Source: Pedobacter sp. MR2016-24 (GTDB taxonomy: Bacteria; Bacteroidota; Bacteroidia; Sphingobacteriales; Sphingobacteriaceae). From it: DNA of 64,000 nt. A program made the position numbers and the translations under genes. The notes beneath the pieces are model-generated. The model had not been told where the DNA came from. It did no database searches and worked only from the letters and a program-made list of their open reading frames with translations. Location: NCBI RefSeq assembly GCF_026239655.1, contig NZ_JAPIVO010000007.1, forward strand, positions 434,001 to 498,000, read 5' to 3'. Of this stretch, positions 7,401 to 16,609 are shown one piece after another; the first letter of the stretch is position 1, and every line of letters begins with the position of its first letter.

Positions 7401-7855
7401 AACATAAGATTCTCGTATTTTCCCAATTTGTGTCTATGCTGGATCTCATTAAAAAAGAGCTGCAGGAAAAACAAATACCATTTGAATATCTTACAGGGAA
7501 AACGACCAACAGGGCAAAAAGAGTGAAAAATTTCCAGGATGATGAAAACATCAGAGTTTTCCTCATCAGTCTCAAAGCAGGAGGCACAGGTTTGAATCTG
7601 ACAGAAGCAGACTATGTTTACCTCGTAGACCCATGGTGGAATCCCGCTGTAGAAAACCAGGCTATAGACCGCTCGTACCGTATCGGACAGCAAAAAAATG
7701 TGGTGGCAGTACGATTAATTTGCCCGGATACGATAGAGGAAAAAATCATGAAGCTTCAGGAAACAAAGAAAGAGCTGGTAGGGGATATCATACAGACAGA
7801 CACCTCAATTTTGAAATCACTTTCGAAAACCGACCTGCTCGGTCTTTTCAGCTAG
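4466..7855 (+). CDS. SWIM zinc finger and SNF2 family DEAD-box-like helicase
   Basis: A 1129-residue Swi2/Snf2 ATPase. A SWIM zinc finger CxC...CxH (CTCPAIKKRLCEH) is at about residue 88. The middle 550 residues are a poorly conserved accessory region. The helicase core follows: Walker A in ADDMGLGKT at about 695, motif II as LDESQ at about 793 (the commoner form is DEAQ/DEAH), SFILRRTKKQV at about 875, and helicase-C motif VI QAIDRSYRIGQ at about 1064. Such bacterial proteins translocate on double-stranded DNA or remodel nucleoprotein; the exact role is unknown. Start ATG 4466. The gene converges with the unknown gene at 7857, leaving a single base between the stop codons. No restriction or phage-defence partner lies beside it. 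Confidence 0.93.
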   Translation: MQENKKNFETIISHESTYILKDFNIANLSTVFILKHSAGAVDTEADGYFDLEPQQIHLNYATFRDYKSQIKFPEGGMVLENGELKVFCTCPAIKKRLCEHQSRLLFNLMSRTEIRIFFDYKLRHEKIKIFAVPYGLDKEENPDDFFMISYVQKQLEIIPVIKDLLPVSKEKNNFLRDFLLPKTASLLPKNMSDSLDTRTILVLKQHRYYGHFQADLLECALTSTGKIRNPLKEVSAADLIWSTENADEIKFYTAVSKFQNSYEAEKSPADINGLKALVKNPLDLDVYFHDAKKSANLTAGSLVPVRIRNTEIEITLSVDLKDNFYTIYGELLLDNKTYDLKMLNIKYKYFLYYNDVLNLIDNAGLLNVIDFFSQNNNHLVIHESKFSEFQEDILSRLENKININYSYVKPATQEQLIEQKFDQSTEKIIYLSNSDNYVLINPVMRYGNVEVPVLSRKQIYATDQAGNAFLVKRNKEDELTMVTTLIRQHPYFEEQLNEGYFYLDKKRFLDENWFLDAFEEWNKQNITILGFSDLKGSNLNPNKAKIKIAVVSGLNWFDTEFDIKFGNQKVSLKHLHKSIRNKNKFIKLGDGTLGILPQTWIDQLTKYFHAGEIHDDAIRTPKVNFSAITELYEQDVLSETVKLELSAYKDRIAAFKDIKKVQVPDALNGVLRDYQKEALNWLNFLDEFGFGGCLADDMGLGKTITIIAFILSQREKGVKNTNLIVVPTTLIFNWQAEMNKFAPDIKIFTIYGADRTKVAVDFDRYEVILTSYGTLLYDIGWIRKYKFNYVFLDESQTIKNPDSLRYHAVRLLQSKNKIAITGTPIENNTFDLYGQLSFACPGLLGTKQFFRDHYSTPIDRFKDNNRAIALKKKVSPFILRRTKKQVAVELPDKTEMVIYCEMGMEQKNAYDACKEEYTRFLSGEKEEDLPKHALHILKGLTQLRQICNSPSLLKDDLLHGVSSSKINTLIEEIESHSPQHKILVFSQFVSMLDLIKKELQEKQIPFEYLTGKTTNRAKRVKNFQDDENIRVFLISLKAGGTGLNLTEADYVYLVDPWWNPAVENQAIDRSYRIGQQKNVVAVRLICPDTIEEKIMKLQETKKELVGDIIQTDTSILKSLSKTDLLGLFS

Positions 7856-7856
7856 A

Positions 7857-8543
7857 TTAAAATTGCACTACAGGATCAAATTTGTAGGTTAAAGAAGCCT
7901 CGTCACTCTCGAAGGACAAATGGGAGACATTTCCTTCTCCATCTGCATAAGTCTTGTCTTTCGCAAACACAGGCAATTCTTTTTTGTTCACCTGCTGAAA
8001 ATAATTTTGAAAATCTTTCTCCAGATCCTCTTCCTTATCCGTGGCGCTGACTATAGTCTGTTCTGGCAACTCACTTGATTTTCTGTTCTCTAATGCGAGC
8101 ATTACGATATCAAAATACCATGAATCGGTAAGCTTCATCGCTTCGATGGCAAGACCATCGACAAAACCAAGCAAATTATGCCTGAACGTCGTGCCCTCAT
8201 CCATGAAGAACCTTATAACTGTTGATTCTGCCCATTCTGCTCTTTCGCCATGATCTTCGTTTTTGCTGACACCGTAAAACGCCGCAATATATTCGAGGGA
8301 ACCACTGAGAATTTTCTCCTCATGATTGATTCCGTCATCAAGAATCTGCTGGGAAACTGATTGCATGAGCTTATCAAAATAGAGCGAATTCTCCGTAAAA
8401 CTCATTCCTGAAATCTTTACTCCCGGTAAACCTCCACTTCCCCTTCTGGCAATAATTCCGTTTTTATAAATTTTAATGCTCAGTGCTTCCTCTTTACCAG
8501 ATTTCACTGAGATCATTACCTGCTCCACATCCGACTTGTTCAT
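7857..8543 (-). CDS. Uncharacterised soluble protein
   Basis: A 228-residue acidic protein without signal peptide or membrane helix. I do not recognise a family. It starts MNKSDVEQVMISVKSGKEEAL, shows a beta-rich N-terminus (KIYKNGIIARRGSGGLPG), a helical middle with many aromatic and acidic residues, and a C-terminal segment rich in Asp and Glu. It converges with the SNF2 helicase gene (1-bp gap) and lies 42 bp upstream of the end of the DUF4249 gene in the opposite operon direction. The codon use and long uninterrupted frame support a real gene. No function is proposed. Confidence 0.75.
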   Translation of the reverse strand: MNKSDVEQVMISVKSGKEEALSIKIYKNGIIARRGSGGLPGVKISGMSFTENSLYFDKLMQSVSQQILDDGINHEEKILSGSLEYIAAFYGVSKNEDHGERAEWAESTVIRFFMDEGTTFRHNLLGFVDGLAIEAMKLTDSWYFDIVMLALENRKSSELPEQTIVSATDKEEDLEKDFQNYFQQVNKKELPVFAKDKTYADGEGNVSHLSFESDEASLTYKFDPVVQF

Positions 8544-8585
8544 TTATCAATCCTTTTTTTGCTGCAAAAATGGGCAATTTATCTC

Positions 8586-9398
8586 TTAAAACTTCGCCTT
8601 ACTTGTTAATTTAACAGATCGGCAGGCATTGAATACACCCAAAGCACCACCGGAAATGTTACTAATTGGATTTGCAGGCGTAGCAGCATCTTGTGCAATG
8701 GTTGTATTTAAGGTTCTGTAAAAATCATATACTCCCTTATCAATACATTGCAGCTCGACCATTATTGCATCTTCATTATTGATCAGCGGATTTCCCGCCT
8801 TGGGATCGGTATCGTAAAACAACGAAGTATCATAATTTCTGCCATCAGAAGCCTCATCATCTCTTACGTAAGACCCCTTCACCTGCATACCTCTCACCCA
8901 CTGTCTCAACCGGTAATAATTGCCTTTACCCACAGGGTCCTTAAAATTAGGTACAATGAAGATATCTTTAGAATCCAGCGTGAAACGTTTGGCAAATATG
9001 CGGTCCAGTTTAACTGCAGTAGCAGGGATTCTGGAGGATGCAGTATAGGTTTTATCATCCAGCACAACTTTCAGTTCATAAGTACGACCTGCAACGCCCA
9101 ATAAAACAGCAGTCTGATAAGCACCTGCACCTTTACTTTTAAGTGTTTCCGTGATACCTGATGTCATATCTTTAATCGTTACCACAGCGTCATTACGACC
9201 GGGAAAACTATTGTTTTCTTCAAAATTCTTGGATTCAGTAACGGTAACCGTATAAGGACCTTTAACGTTTGTTACTTCACCTTCTATCACAATTTGTGAA
9301 GTCGAATCATCCAAAGTCACCTCAATTACCTTCTCACAAGAACTGCAGATCACCGCAATTAAAAACATCCAGAAATACCTTTTTTTGCTGTAAACCAT
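8586..9398 (-). CDS. DUF4249 family outer-membrane-associated lipoprotein
   Basis: A 270-residue lipoprotein. The chosen ATG at 9398 gives a lipoprotein signal MVYSKKRYFWMFLIAVICSSC with the lipidated Cys at residue 21; the longer reading frame to 9533 runs into the upstream TonB receptor gene and lacks a signal peptide. The mature part is a beta-rich DUF4249 domain that starts with VIEVTLDDSTSQIVIEGEVT. DUF4249 proteins regularly follow a TonB-dependent receptor in Bacteroidota, as here (4-bp gap), and are thought to help substrate binding at the cell surface. The substrate is not deducible. Confidence 0.85.
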   Translation of the reverse strand: MVYSKKRYFWMFLIAVICSSCEKVIEVTLDDSTSQIVIEGEVTNVKGPYTVTVTESKNFEENNSFPGRNDAVVTIKDMTSGITETLKSKGAGAYQTAVLLGVAGRTYELKVVLDDKTYTASSRIPATAVKLDRIFAKRFTLDSKDIFIVPNFKDPVGKGNYYRLRQWVRGMQVKGSYVRDDEASDGRNYDTSLFYDTDPKAGNPLINNEDAIMVELQCIDKGVYDFYRTLNTTIAQDAATPANPISNISGGALGVFNACRSVKLTSKAKF

Positions 9399-9402
9399 GA
9401 AA

Positions 9403-11727
9403 TTAAAATTTAAAATTATAAGAGATTGACGGTACAAACCGGAATAAAGATGTTTGTACGGCCTGCGTACGTGAACGATCATCAGGATTATCCCTGAAAG
9501 TAATTGCGTATGCATTTTCACGTCCATATGCATTATACAGTCCCAATGCCAGTTCGGAGGAGAAATGCTCGCGTTGTTTCAACTTCAGGGTAGCACTCAA
9601 ATCCAGACGATGGTATGCAGGCATCCTGTAGGCATTCCTTTTAGTATATAAAAACACCACCTGATTGTCTACATAGTATTTTCCACTTGGGAAAGACACC
9701 GCATTACCTGTATAGTAAACATAAGTTGCTGAGAGCGACCATTTTTTATTCAGGTCATACATCCCTACGATAGAAATATCATGTGTACGATCCTGTCTCG
9801 CTGCGTACCATTCGCTATTGTTAATGCCATCTATCTGTTTTTCAGTTTTTGATAAAGTGTAACCTATCCAGCCGGTAAGCCGGCCCGTTTTTTTACGGAG
9901 CAATAACTCGATACCATAAGCCCTGCCCCTGCCGAACAACAATTGTGGTTCGATAGGATCATTACTCCTGATATTGGCTCCATCTTTATAGTCAACCTGG
10001 TTCTGCAGCTTTTTATAATAGGTTTCTGCACTGAACTCATAGTTGTTATCAGCCAGATTTCTGAAATATCCCAGGGAGACCTGATCGGCCAGTTCAGGTT
10101 TGATAATATTATTTGTTGAAACCCATTTATCTGTAGGGCTGCTTGTCGCAGAACTTGATAACTGGTGTAATGACTGTGTATTGCGGGAATAAGCAGCCTT
10201 CAAAGAAGAGAAAGCATTGATTTGATAAGAAGCAGAAATTCTCGGTTCAAGATTCAGATAGGTTTTAACGATCTTTCCCCTGGCATAATTCATCGTATCT
10301 ATGATTGCGCCGCGATCATTTAGCGTATAAAAGTTATTCTGTCCGCCCAGAACAGAAAATGCACTTACTCTCACACCATACTCTACCTTCAGCTTATCAG
10401 ACGCTCTCCATTCATTGTTGATATAAAAAGCATTCTCCCAGCTATAATTAAAAGCCTGATTGGTATAAGTCAGGTTACCAGTATACTCTCCCGGCCTGAT
10501 GGTGTGGTAAATAGAATTGATACCCATCTTCCAGGTATTATTTGAATTCGGAAAAAAGCTGAATTCTTCTTTTGCATTCCAGTCTTTGATACGGGACATG
10601 ATACTGCCCTTGAAGCTGGAAGAAGTATTTAAATCAATATTATAGCTATAATCGCTATAGATCAGTGATGTATTTGAAAATAATTTTGGACTGAACTGGT
10701 GGTTCCATCGCAAGGTACCCGTCTTATTTCCCCAGTTGATGCCAAATAAATCGCCCAGTCCCAGTTTATCCTTCCCCAGGTAGCCGGATAAATAAACTTT
10801 ATCATTTTCACCGAACTGATAATTTGCTTTCAGATTGATGTCGTAAAAATACAGCGCACTTTTGTTAACAATAGTATCCTTGCTTGCTTTCAGGAAGATA
10901 TCTGCATAAGTACGGCGCGCACTGATCAGGAATGATCCTTTATTTTTCACTATCGGCCCCTCAATGGTTAGTCTTGATGCAATAATTCCTATTCCTCCAT
11001 TTACACTGAACTTCTGGTTATTGCCATCATTCATTCTTACGTCCATTACTGAAGACAATCGCCCTCCATACTGTGCGGGTGTATTGCCCTTGTATAAGGT
11101 CACATCCTTAATCGCATCAGAATTGAAAGTAGAGAAAAATCCCAGCAAGTGAGATGGATTATAAACTACCGCCTCATCTAATAGAATCAGATTCTGATCT
11201 GCCGCCCCGCCCCTCACAAAGAAACCACTGTTGCCTTCTCCGGCAGCCTTTACACCGGGCAAAAGCTGTACTACTTTGATCAGGTCTCTTTCTCCAAAAA
11301 TAACAGGTACGTGGTCTATTTCTTTCATGCTCAGCTTTTCCACCCCCATTTTAGCCGATTTCACATGTTCATCATTTCTCGTACTGGAAATAACGACCTC
11401 CGAAAGGCTGTTGTCCTGTTTCGTCACACTGACCTTGAGCTGGAAGTTTTTGTTCAATACGAGACTGCGGTTATCAATGGCATAGCCCACAGAACCAATT
11501 ATCAGTTTGTAATTACCGCTTTGAGTAGTAAGTGAAAAGAAGCCATATTCATTGGAGCTGGTTGTTACCGCGACATTTCCTTCCAGGCGGACCGTTACAC
11601 CAATTAATTGTTCACCGGTAGCAGCATCTTTAACATAACCGCTAACTGTATGTTTTGTCTGGGCGCTGACTGTGAAAACAGCCATAAAGATAAGAATCGA
11701 TAAAAGGCAGGTAGCTTTTAAAACCAT
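9403..11727 (-). CDS. TonB-dependent outer membrane receptor
   Basis: A 774-residue receptor. The signal peptide is residues 1-23 (ending VSAQ), followed by a carboxypeptidase-regulatory-like beta-sandwich domain at about 26-110 (VSGYVKDAATGEQLIGVTV). The plug domain at about 135-235 contains GFFVRGGAADQNLILLDE and NTPAQYGGRLSSVMDV. A beta-barrel of about 530 residues ends in the aromatic C-terminus SYNFKF, typical of outer membrane barrels. It transports a substrate across the outer membrane using TonB/ExbBD energy; its ligand is unknown. It is translationally close to the DUF4249 lipoprotein gene downstream, so the two probably form a surface uptake complex. No SusD, sigma or anti-sigma gene lies beside it. 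Confidence 0.93.
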   Translation of the reverse strand: MVLKATCLLSILIFMAVFTVSAQTKHTVSGYVKDAATGEQLIGVTVRLEGNVAVTTSSNEYGFFSLTTQSGNYKLIIGSVGYAIDNRSLVLNKNFQLKVSVTKQDNSLSEVVISSTRNDEHVKSAKMGVEKLSMKEIDHVPVIFGERDLIKVVQLLPGVKAAGEGNSGFFVRGGAADQNLILLDEAVVYNPSHLLGFFSTFNSDAIKDVTLYKGNTPAQYGGRLSSVMDVRMNDGNNQKFSVNGGIGIIASRLTIEGPIVKNKGSFLISARRTYADIFLKASKDTIVNKSALYFYDINLKANYQFGENDKVYLSGYLGKDKLGLGDLFGINWGNKTGTLRWNHQFSPKLFSNTSLIYSDYSYNIDLNTSSSFKGSIMSRIKDWNAKEEFSFFPNSNNTWKMGINSIYHTIRPGEYTGNLTYTNQAFNYSWENAFYINNEWRASDKLKVEYGVRVSAFSVLGGQNNFYTLNDRGAIIDTMNYARGKIVKTYLNLEPRISASYQINAFSSLKAAYSRNTQSLHQLSSSATSSPTDKWVSTNNIIKPELADQVSLGYFRNLADNNYEFSAETYYKKLQNQVDYKDGANIRSNDPIEPQLLFGRGRAYGIELLLRKKTGRLTGWIGYTLSKTEKQIDGINNSEWYAARQDRTHDISIVGMYDLNKKWSLSATYVYYTGNAVSFPSGKYYVDNQVVFLYTKRNAYRMPAYHRLDLSATLKLKQREHFSSELALGLYNAYGRENAYAITFRDNPDDRSRTQAVQTSLFRFVPSISYNFKF

Positions 11728-11836
11728 AGTTCCGGAAGATATTGCCTAAACTACCTAAAAAAATGGGCAATAATATCCCCAATACCTAATTAGATTTTTT
11801 TTTACCCATATCTGTTTTTATTTGACTAAGAATTAG

Positions 11837-12622
11837 CTATTTTAAAATTAAAGTAAATTCCAAAACAGCAGAGTCGCCCAAAATAACCTGATCTCCATTT
11901 TGCAGAGGATAACCTACCTGCGTTGAATTTAATTTGTGTAATGTCTCGTCAGCTGCAGAACGAACCTTAGTTTTATTTGCCGGCGGTACACCACCTTCAT
12001 CGCCATACAATTGAAATGTACCTGCTTTCGGATCCCATTCCAAATGTGCGTGCTGCCTGCTGATGTATTTATTACTTTCATGTGCTTCAGTAAAGAAAGC
12101 AATGGTATTTACCCGAAATCCTCCGTCGCCGCTTTGCACATTTTTTTCCCTGCCAATATTTATTCTTTTCGCACCTGCATCCAGCTGATATATCCTTTCT
12201 TCTGCCTGCCCGTTCAACACCTTTAAATAGCAAGTTACTGAAACTGTAACAGATACTTGTACAACAGCATTTTTGATCATTAAACCCATAGGCTGATGAA
12301 TACTATGGATTGCTCCGCCAGGTATTTCTTCCACAAACTGTACGTCCATTTTCCATTCCCCAGGTAAATTCAATGCAAAATTATCGGCTATCCGCTGTAT
12401 TTCTTCCTGAAGTTGAGCAGGATTACTGGTATACAGCGCAGTTTCAAAAAGATGCTGCTGACCAGCCCCGGGCTTTACAAAAAGCTGCAAAGAAGCAATT
12501 CCTTCGCCCTCTCCTCCATCTAACCGCTGTAATTCTTCCTTAATAAACTGTAATACCTCATCGCGCAGGCCCTTTACATCCAGATTTTTATCGTCCTTAT
12601 TCTTCTTAAAAAAATCAAACAT
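11837..12622 (-). CDS. FHA domain protein with N-terminal adaptor domain
   Basis: A protein of about 261 residues, starting at ATG 12622 (MFDFFKKNKDDKN); the longer frame begins with TTG inside the stop of the gene upstream. The N-terminal 150 residues are an unassigned domain. The C-terminal FHA domain (about 165-260) carries the canonical phosphothreonine-binding pattern, INIGRE followed by YISRQHAHLEW. It is the last gene of the kinase/phosphatase/SEDS-transpeptidase operon, 20 bp after the fusion gene. Its layout parallels actinobacterial FhaA, which has an N-terminal domain and a C-terminal FHA. It likely binds phosphothreonine on partners of the kinase encoded at 19112-20458 (inference). 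Confidence 0.88.
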   Translation of the reverse strand: MFDFFKKNKDDKNLDVKGLRDEVLQFIKEELQRLDGGEGEGIASLQLFVKPGAGQQHLFETALYTSNPAQLQEEIQRIADNFALNLPGEWKMDVQFVEEIPGGAIHSIHQPMGLMIKNAVVQVSVTVSVTCYLKVLNGQAEERIYQLDAGAKRINIGREKNVQSGDGGFRVNTIAFFTEAHESNKYISRQHAHLEWDPKAGTFQLYGDEGGVPPANKTKVRSAADETLHKLNSTQVGYPLQNGDQVILGDSAVLEFTLILK

Positions 12623-12642
12623 CCTGTTCTTCTTTAATATTA

Positions 12643-15600
12643 TCAATTTACCCTGCCAATGCTTTCCATATAACCTTTCTGAACGAGGTAAGGGATTACA
12701 TCTGCTCCGGCTACCCGGACTGCTTCTGAAGATCCTTTAGTCACCTCAATTCTGATACAAACCACTGTATAACCTTTACCGGATGGTGCAGGTGCAAAGA
12801 AAACATACCAGCCATCATTTACTTTTCGTTTTTTCAGCATCCGTTCAGGAGTACCCGTCTTACCTGCAACTGCAATACCCAACAGCCCGGCTTTACCAGC
12901 ACTTTGTTCAATCATATACTTCTTCAGTAATCCTGCAAAGGCGGGTTTATCGGCAAGTAATACGCCTTCCTTTACCTGTACTAAAGAGTCATTCAATTTC
13001 AATACATAGCGGTTAGGCAACAACGTCCCATCGTTTGCGATCCCGGAAGCCAATCGTGCTACCGCAGCGGGGGTAGCAATCAGCTCACCCTGCCCCCAGG
13101 ACATTCCTGAAATGCCTGCCGCCCTGTTACGGTAAATATTATCTGCACTATAAGTGCTTTTGAATTCTGTTTTTCTCCATAAATCCATCCATCGTTCATC
13201 CTGGTCCTGATTAACCGATTTTCTGTTATAATAATAACCACCTACCCCACGCAGGAACATTCCCGTTTTAAGGTACAAATTCCCCATATACTCCTGAAGA
13301 TGCTGCTGGTTTGCAAGCTTAATGAAGTAGACATTATTCGACTTCACAATTGCTCTTTCCATATCAATCTGCCCAGTTTCATCGGGCTCCGGACCTCCTG
13401 TGCGGATCCTTTCATCTGGCCTCACAAGATAAGTCTGACCCGCAGCAGCCATACCTGATTTATTAAACGCAGCCATCGCTGTAAGCAGTTTTGCGGTTGA
13501 ACCCGGCTGTGTTGCAATTGTAAAACCGGCATCAGCAGTAGTTATAAACCCTGTAAGTTTGTTTTGATCGGCACTGTTCATCGTCAATTGCTCCCAGTTT
13601 TTAACTGGTGGCAGTGGATATACAGCGGACGCGAGCACATCTCCGGTATTAGATTCCATCACGACCACAGATACCCTGCTTTTTTTCAGCGCTGGGTCAG
13701 CTGCTAAAGCAGACTGAATATGCGTTTGCAGATCAGCATCAACTGTCAGTTTAACATCTCTGTTTCTTTTCTTAAACACAGCAATTTCAGCCGTATCCAA
13801 TCCTGAAATCAGTAAAGGCACCAACGCAGTGTAGTCCTTTTTCAGCACAGTCATTTCTTTAGGCCCCCTCGGAAGAAAACGATCTTCCCTATAGCGCGAC
13901 GCGGTTAATGTATAACTCGTTAAGGGCATTTTAAAACCCCTCAGTTCGGCTGCATGCTCATATTCAGCAAAGTAACCATTTATACTTCCGTTAAAAACTC
14001 CCGTATTCGCATCACCTGTCCAGAAAAACAGTTGTTCTTCAAAAGGGTAATACCTGTTAACGCGTTTATGTACAGCAGAATCAAGATCATAACCGGGAAC
14101 ACCGGCTGCATTTAGTTTTTGCAGCTGCTTCCTGATCAGCACAGGATTACTGGTGGCCAGAACCAGACCGGATCTATCGTAGATAGTCCCTGCTTCCAGT
14201 TTTTTCATCAGGATACCTATCCTCGGATTATAGCTGAACATCCTGCTTCCCCCTTTATCAGCCACCAATGCAGGTTTGACTATCCAGGCAGTATTGGTAA
14301 AACTATAACGTGAAATATTGACCACTAAGAGTAATATTGCAGCACAGGCAGACAACAATGCAGGGACAAGGTTCCTGTCCTGCTGAGCAGTTAAATACTT
14401 CATTTGTACTTCGGTTCCACTTACAGATGAAGCAGATAGTAGAAACCCTGCCGCTACAAAGTTGATGACCAGTGATGATCCGCCATAACTTTCAAATGGC
14501 AGTGATACACCAGATAAGGGCAGCGCCCCGATAGAACCGCCGGCAATCAATAAAAATTGCACAAAGGTGCAGATGCCAATACCAGCACAAATATAAAACA
14601 GGAATGGAGTCCCCGTCTGCCGGCCGATAATAATTGACCGGTGCAGATAAATTAAAAAGAGGATAAAAATACAGGTAATACCCGTCCAGCCAAATTCTTC
14701 CCCGATAGCCGGAAGAATCATATCAGTATGTGCTTCTGGAATAGTTTTAGCAAATCCTTCCCCGGTTCCCTGTCCGCTTATTCCACCGCTCGAAATAGCC
14801 CAGAGACCATTTGCCACCTGATCGCCACCATAAACTTCGTTGTTCCAGGCATCCTGCCATATCGCTTTACGATCGCTAAGCCGCTGTACAGGTCCGGGAA
14901 CAATTTTATCGATGTAAGGAATTTTATCAATCGTAAGAAAAGCGGTAATTACCAGTAAAGCCATCACTGCGGATTCACTTAATGTCTTTTTCCTCAGTAC
15001 CGTTGTAAGAAATAAAACGCCAAAAGTAATCAGTGCGTCCAGCCAAACATTTTTAACAAGCCATGCGACTATAACATAGAGCAGAACAGCACCTGCCATC
15101 ACCATAAAGTCCCCCCTCGAAAAAGAGAAAAGGATGATAAAAGTAAAGCAGATCACAATAGCAGGCCCGAGGTCGCCCAGCATCAGAAACAATAAAAGCG
15201 TAAAAAATATCGCACCCAGTGCGAAAGAAAAGAAAGACCACCGTTTTTTCCAGTTGGAATAAGCAGAAATAAATTGCTCATTTAAAGCAAAAAATCCGGC
15301 GAGAAATAACACTACAATATATTTGACAACTTCACTTGGCTGTATTCCCAACAGATTTACTTTTACACCGCTTCCTTCCGGACCGCCACCGAATAACAGT
15401 GTGGTAAGCAGCAAAACCATTGCGAGTGCTATCCATGGCCACCCATTCGCCGCAGAACGGTCTTTAAAAATAAACATCCTGTATAAATTAGCATCGGCAT
15501 TGAAACGCTTGATATCCAGGAATAGTAATATACTGAAAATCAAGGCGCCGATTACTAAAAACAACAAACTGTCAATCGCCAGAAAACGATCACGAACCGG

Positions 15601-16608
15601 ATCCTGTAAACTGAGTAAGGTTAGAAAAGATATTCCCGTCAGGAGCATCAGCAAGGGCAGCAACAGTTGATCTGCCTGCGGAAACCGGATAGACAAGAGA
15701 ATGTGCAGAACCAGGAATACCAGGAAGAAACCGCCCGCGATATACCAGTACCAGCTATTGAACTGTGCCGGGGTACGCACGACCAATGCTCCATCTGCTT
15801 TAAGCGTATTAAAATCACGTGTAGAAAGTAATCTGATCTGATGCGGCTGTTCCGAAAAGCTCAGATTTTTACTGCCTTTTAATTCTTCCACTCCTTTTGT
15901 CTGGCCAAATTCTGAGCCTGGCTTAAGTGGAATAACCTCGTATGCAACCTGGTCAGGCAAATTAATGAACTCATATTTCCCCTCAGCATCCGTTCTGGCA
16001 TAGGCAGTCAATGATTTCGACTCTACACTATCTATTGGCAAAACTGTACTTAAGCGTACAAGAACTCCATTTACCCCAACTCCTTTATTGGCAACTACGC
16101 CACTGATTGTAGCTGTACCCATCCCCACGTCTTTCACCGCAGGATACGGAGGAGGGCTATTCTTTTCTTCCCTGAACCGGCCTTCATCAGCTCCCGTGAA
16201 ACCAAGTAATGCTCTGGATACTGCTACTCTCTTTTTGAAAGAGACGCCACCGTTCCGGTTAGCATCATCAGCCAGCACATTGTATTTTCTTTTGTTCAGC
16301 TCTCCGATATTACTGAAAGTTTTAGCCGGTGATTGCTGAGCTGTTATACTCTCACTAATTACTTCTATATCCAATGGATCTTCCAGATAGTAACCTTTTT
16401 TCAATAATGCTTTTATTCCATCAGCCGGGTCCGGGGCGTTCAGATTAAGAATTGTACCCGCTTTCAAACGAAGGTCTACGTCTTTCATTCTCTCCTGAAG
16501 AACGCCAAAGAGTCTGATGAACAGGATGAGCAGTAATACGGCAATCAATCCCAAAAACAGTCGTTCCTGTGTTCTTCCCCTGGAGGATTTAATATTTTGT
16601 TTATCCAT
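12643..16608 (-). CDS. Fusion of SEDS (RodA/FtsW-like) glycosyltransferase and class B penicillin-binding transpeptidase
   Basis: A single 1321-residue polypeptide, counted from ATG 16608, which directly follows the PP2C stop. Order: membrane helix at about 19-37; periplasmic region with a carboxypeptidase-regulatory-like domain at about 164-233; a polytopic SEDS domain at about 290-765 with LGDLGPAIV (about 477), PEAHTDMILPAIGEE (about 624, holding the Asp essential in SEDS polymerases) and SGVSLPFESYGGSS (about 699); then a transpeptidase module with IYDRSGLVLA (about 808), SxxK as STAK (Ser at about 1037), SNN (about 1090) and KTGT (about 1250). All catalytic motifs are intact, so glycan polymerisation and peptide cross-linking are predicted in one chain. 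SEDS proteins and class B PBPs normally are separate, interacting proteins. Both neighbours are signalling genes (PP2C, FHA). Confidence 0.92.
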   Translation of the reverse strand: MDKQNIKSSRGRTQERLFLGLIAVLLLILFIRLFGVLQERMKDVDLRLKAGTILNLNAPDPADGIKALLKKGYYLEDPLDIEVISESITAQQSPAKTFSNIGELNKRKYNVLADDANRNGGVSFKKRVAVSRALLGFTGADEGRFREEKNSPPPYPAVKDVGMGTATISGVVANKGVGVNGVLVRLSTVLPIDSVESKSLTAYARTDAEGKYEFINLPDQVAYEVIPLKPGSEFGQTKGVEELKGSKNLSFSEQPHQIRLLSTRDFNTLKADGALVVRTPAQFNSWYWYIAGGFFLVFLVLHILLSIRFPQADQLLLPLLMLLTGISFLTLLSLQDPVRDRFLAIDSLLFLVIGALIFSILLFLDIKRFNADANLYRMFIFKDRSAANGWPWIALAMVLLLTTLLFGGGPEGSGVKVNLLGIQPSEVVKYIVVLFLAGFFALNEQFISAYSNWKKRWSFFSFALGAIFFTLLLFLMLGDLGPAIVICFTFIILFSFSRGDFMVMAGAVLLYVIVAWLVKNVWLDALITFGVLFLTTVLRKKTLSESAVMALLVITAFLTIDKIPYIDKIVPGPVQRLSDRKAIWQDAWNNEVYGGDQVANGLWAISSGGISGQGTGEGFAKTIPEAHTDMILPAIGEEFGWTGITCIFILFLIYLHRSIIIGRQTGTPFLFYICAGIGICTFVQFLLIAGGSIGALPLSGVSLPFESYGGSSLVINFVAAGFLLSASSVSGTEVQMKYLTAQQDRNLVPALLSACAAILLLVVNISRYSFTNTAWIVKPALVADKGGSRMFSYNPRIGILMKKLEAGTIYDRSGLVLATSNPVLIRKQLQKLNAAGVPGYDLDSAVHKRVNRYYPFEEQLFFWTGDANTGVFNGSINGYFAEYEHAAELRGFKMPLTSYTLTASRYREDRFLPRGPKEMTVLKKDYTALVPLLISGLDTAEIAVFKKRNRDVKLTVDADLQTHIQSALAADPALKKSRVSVVVMESNTGDVLASAVYPLPPVKNWEQLTMNSADQNKLTGFITTADAGFTIATQPGSTAKLLTAMAAFNKSGMAAAGQTYLVRPDERIRTGGPEPDETGQIDMERAIVKSNNVYFIKLANQQHLQEYMGNLYLKTGMFLRGVGGYYYNRKSVNQDQDERWMDLWRKTEFKSTYSADNIYRNRAAGISGMSWGQGELIATPAAVARLASGIANDGTLLPNRYVLKLNDSLVQVKEGVLLADKPAFAGLLKKYMIEQSAGKAGLLGIAVAGKTGTPERMLKKRKVNDGWYVFFAPAPSGKGYTVVCIRIEVTKGSSEAVRVAGADVIPYLVQKGYMESIGRVN

Positions 16609-16609
16609 C

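Noticed and set aside
4466..8543. SNF2 helicase plus the unknown neighbour as a phage-defence system (DISARM-like or similar).
   Set aside because: The genes are convergent, not an operon, and no methylase, PLD or nuclease gene is near.
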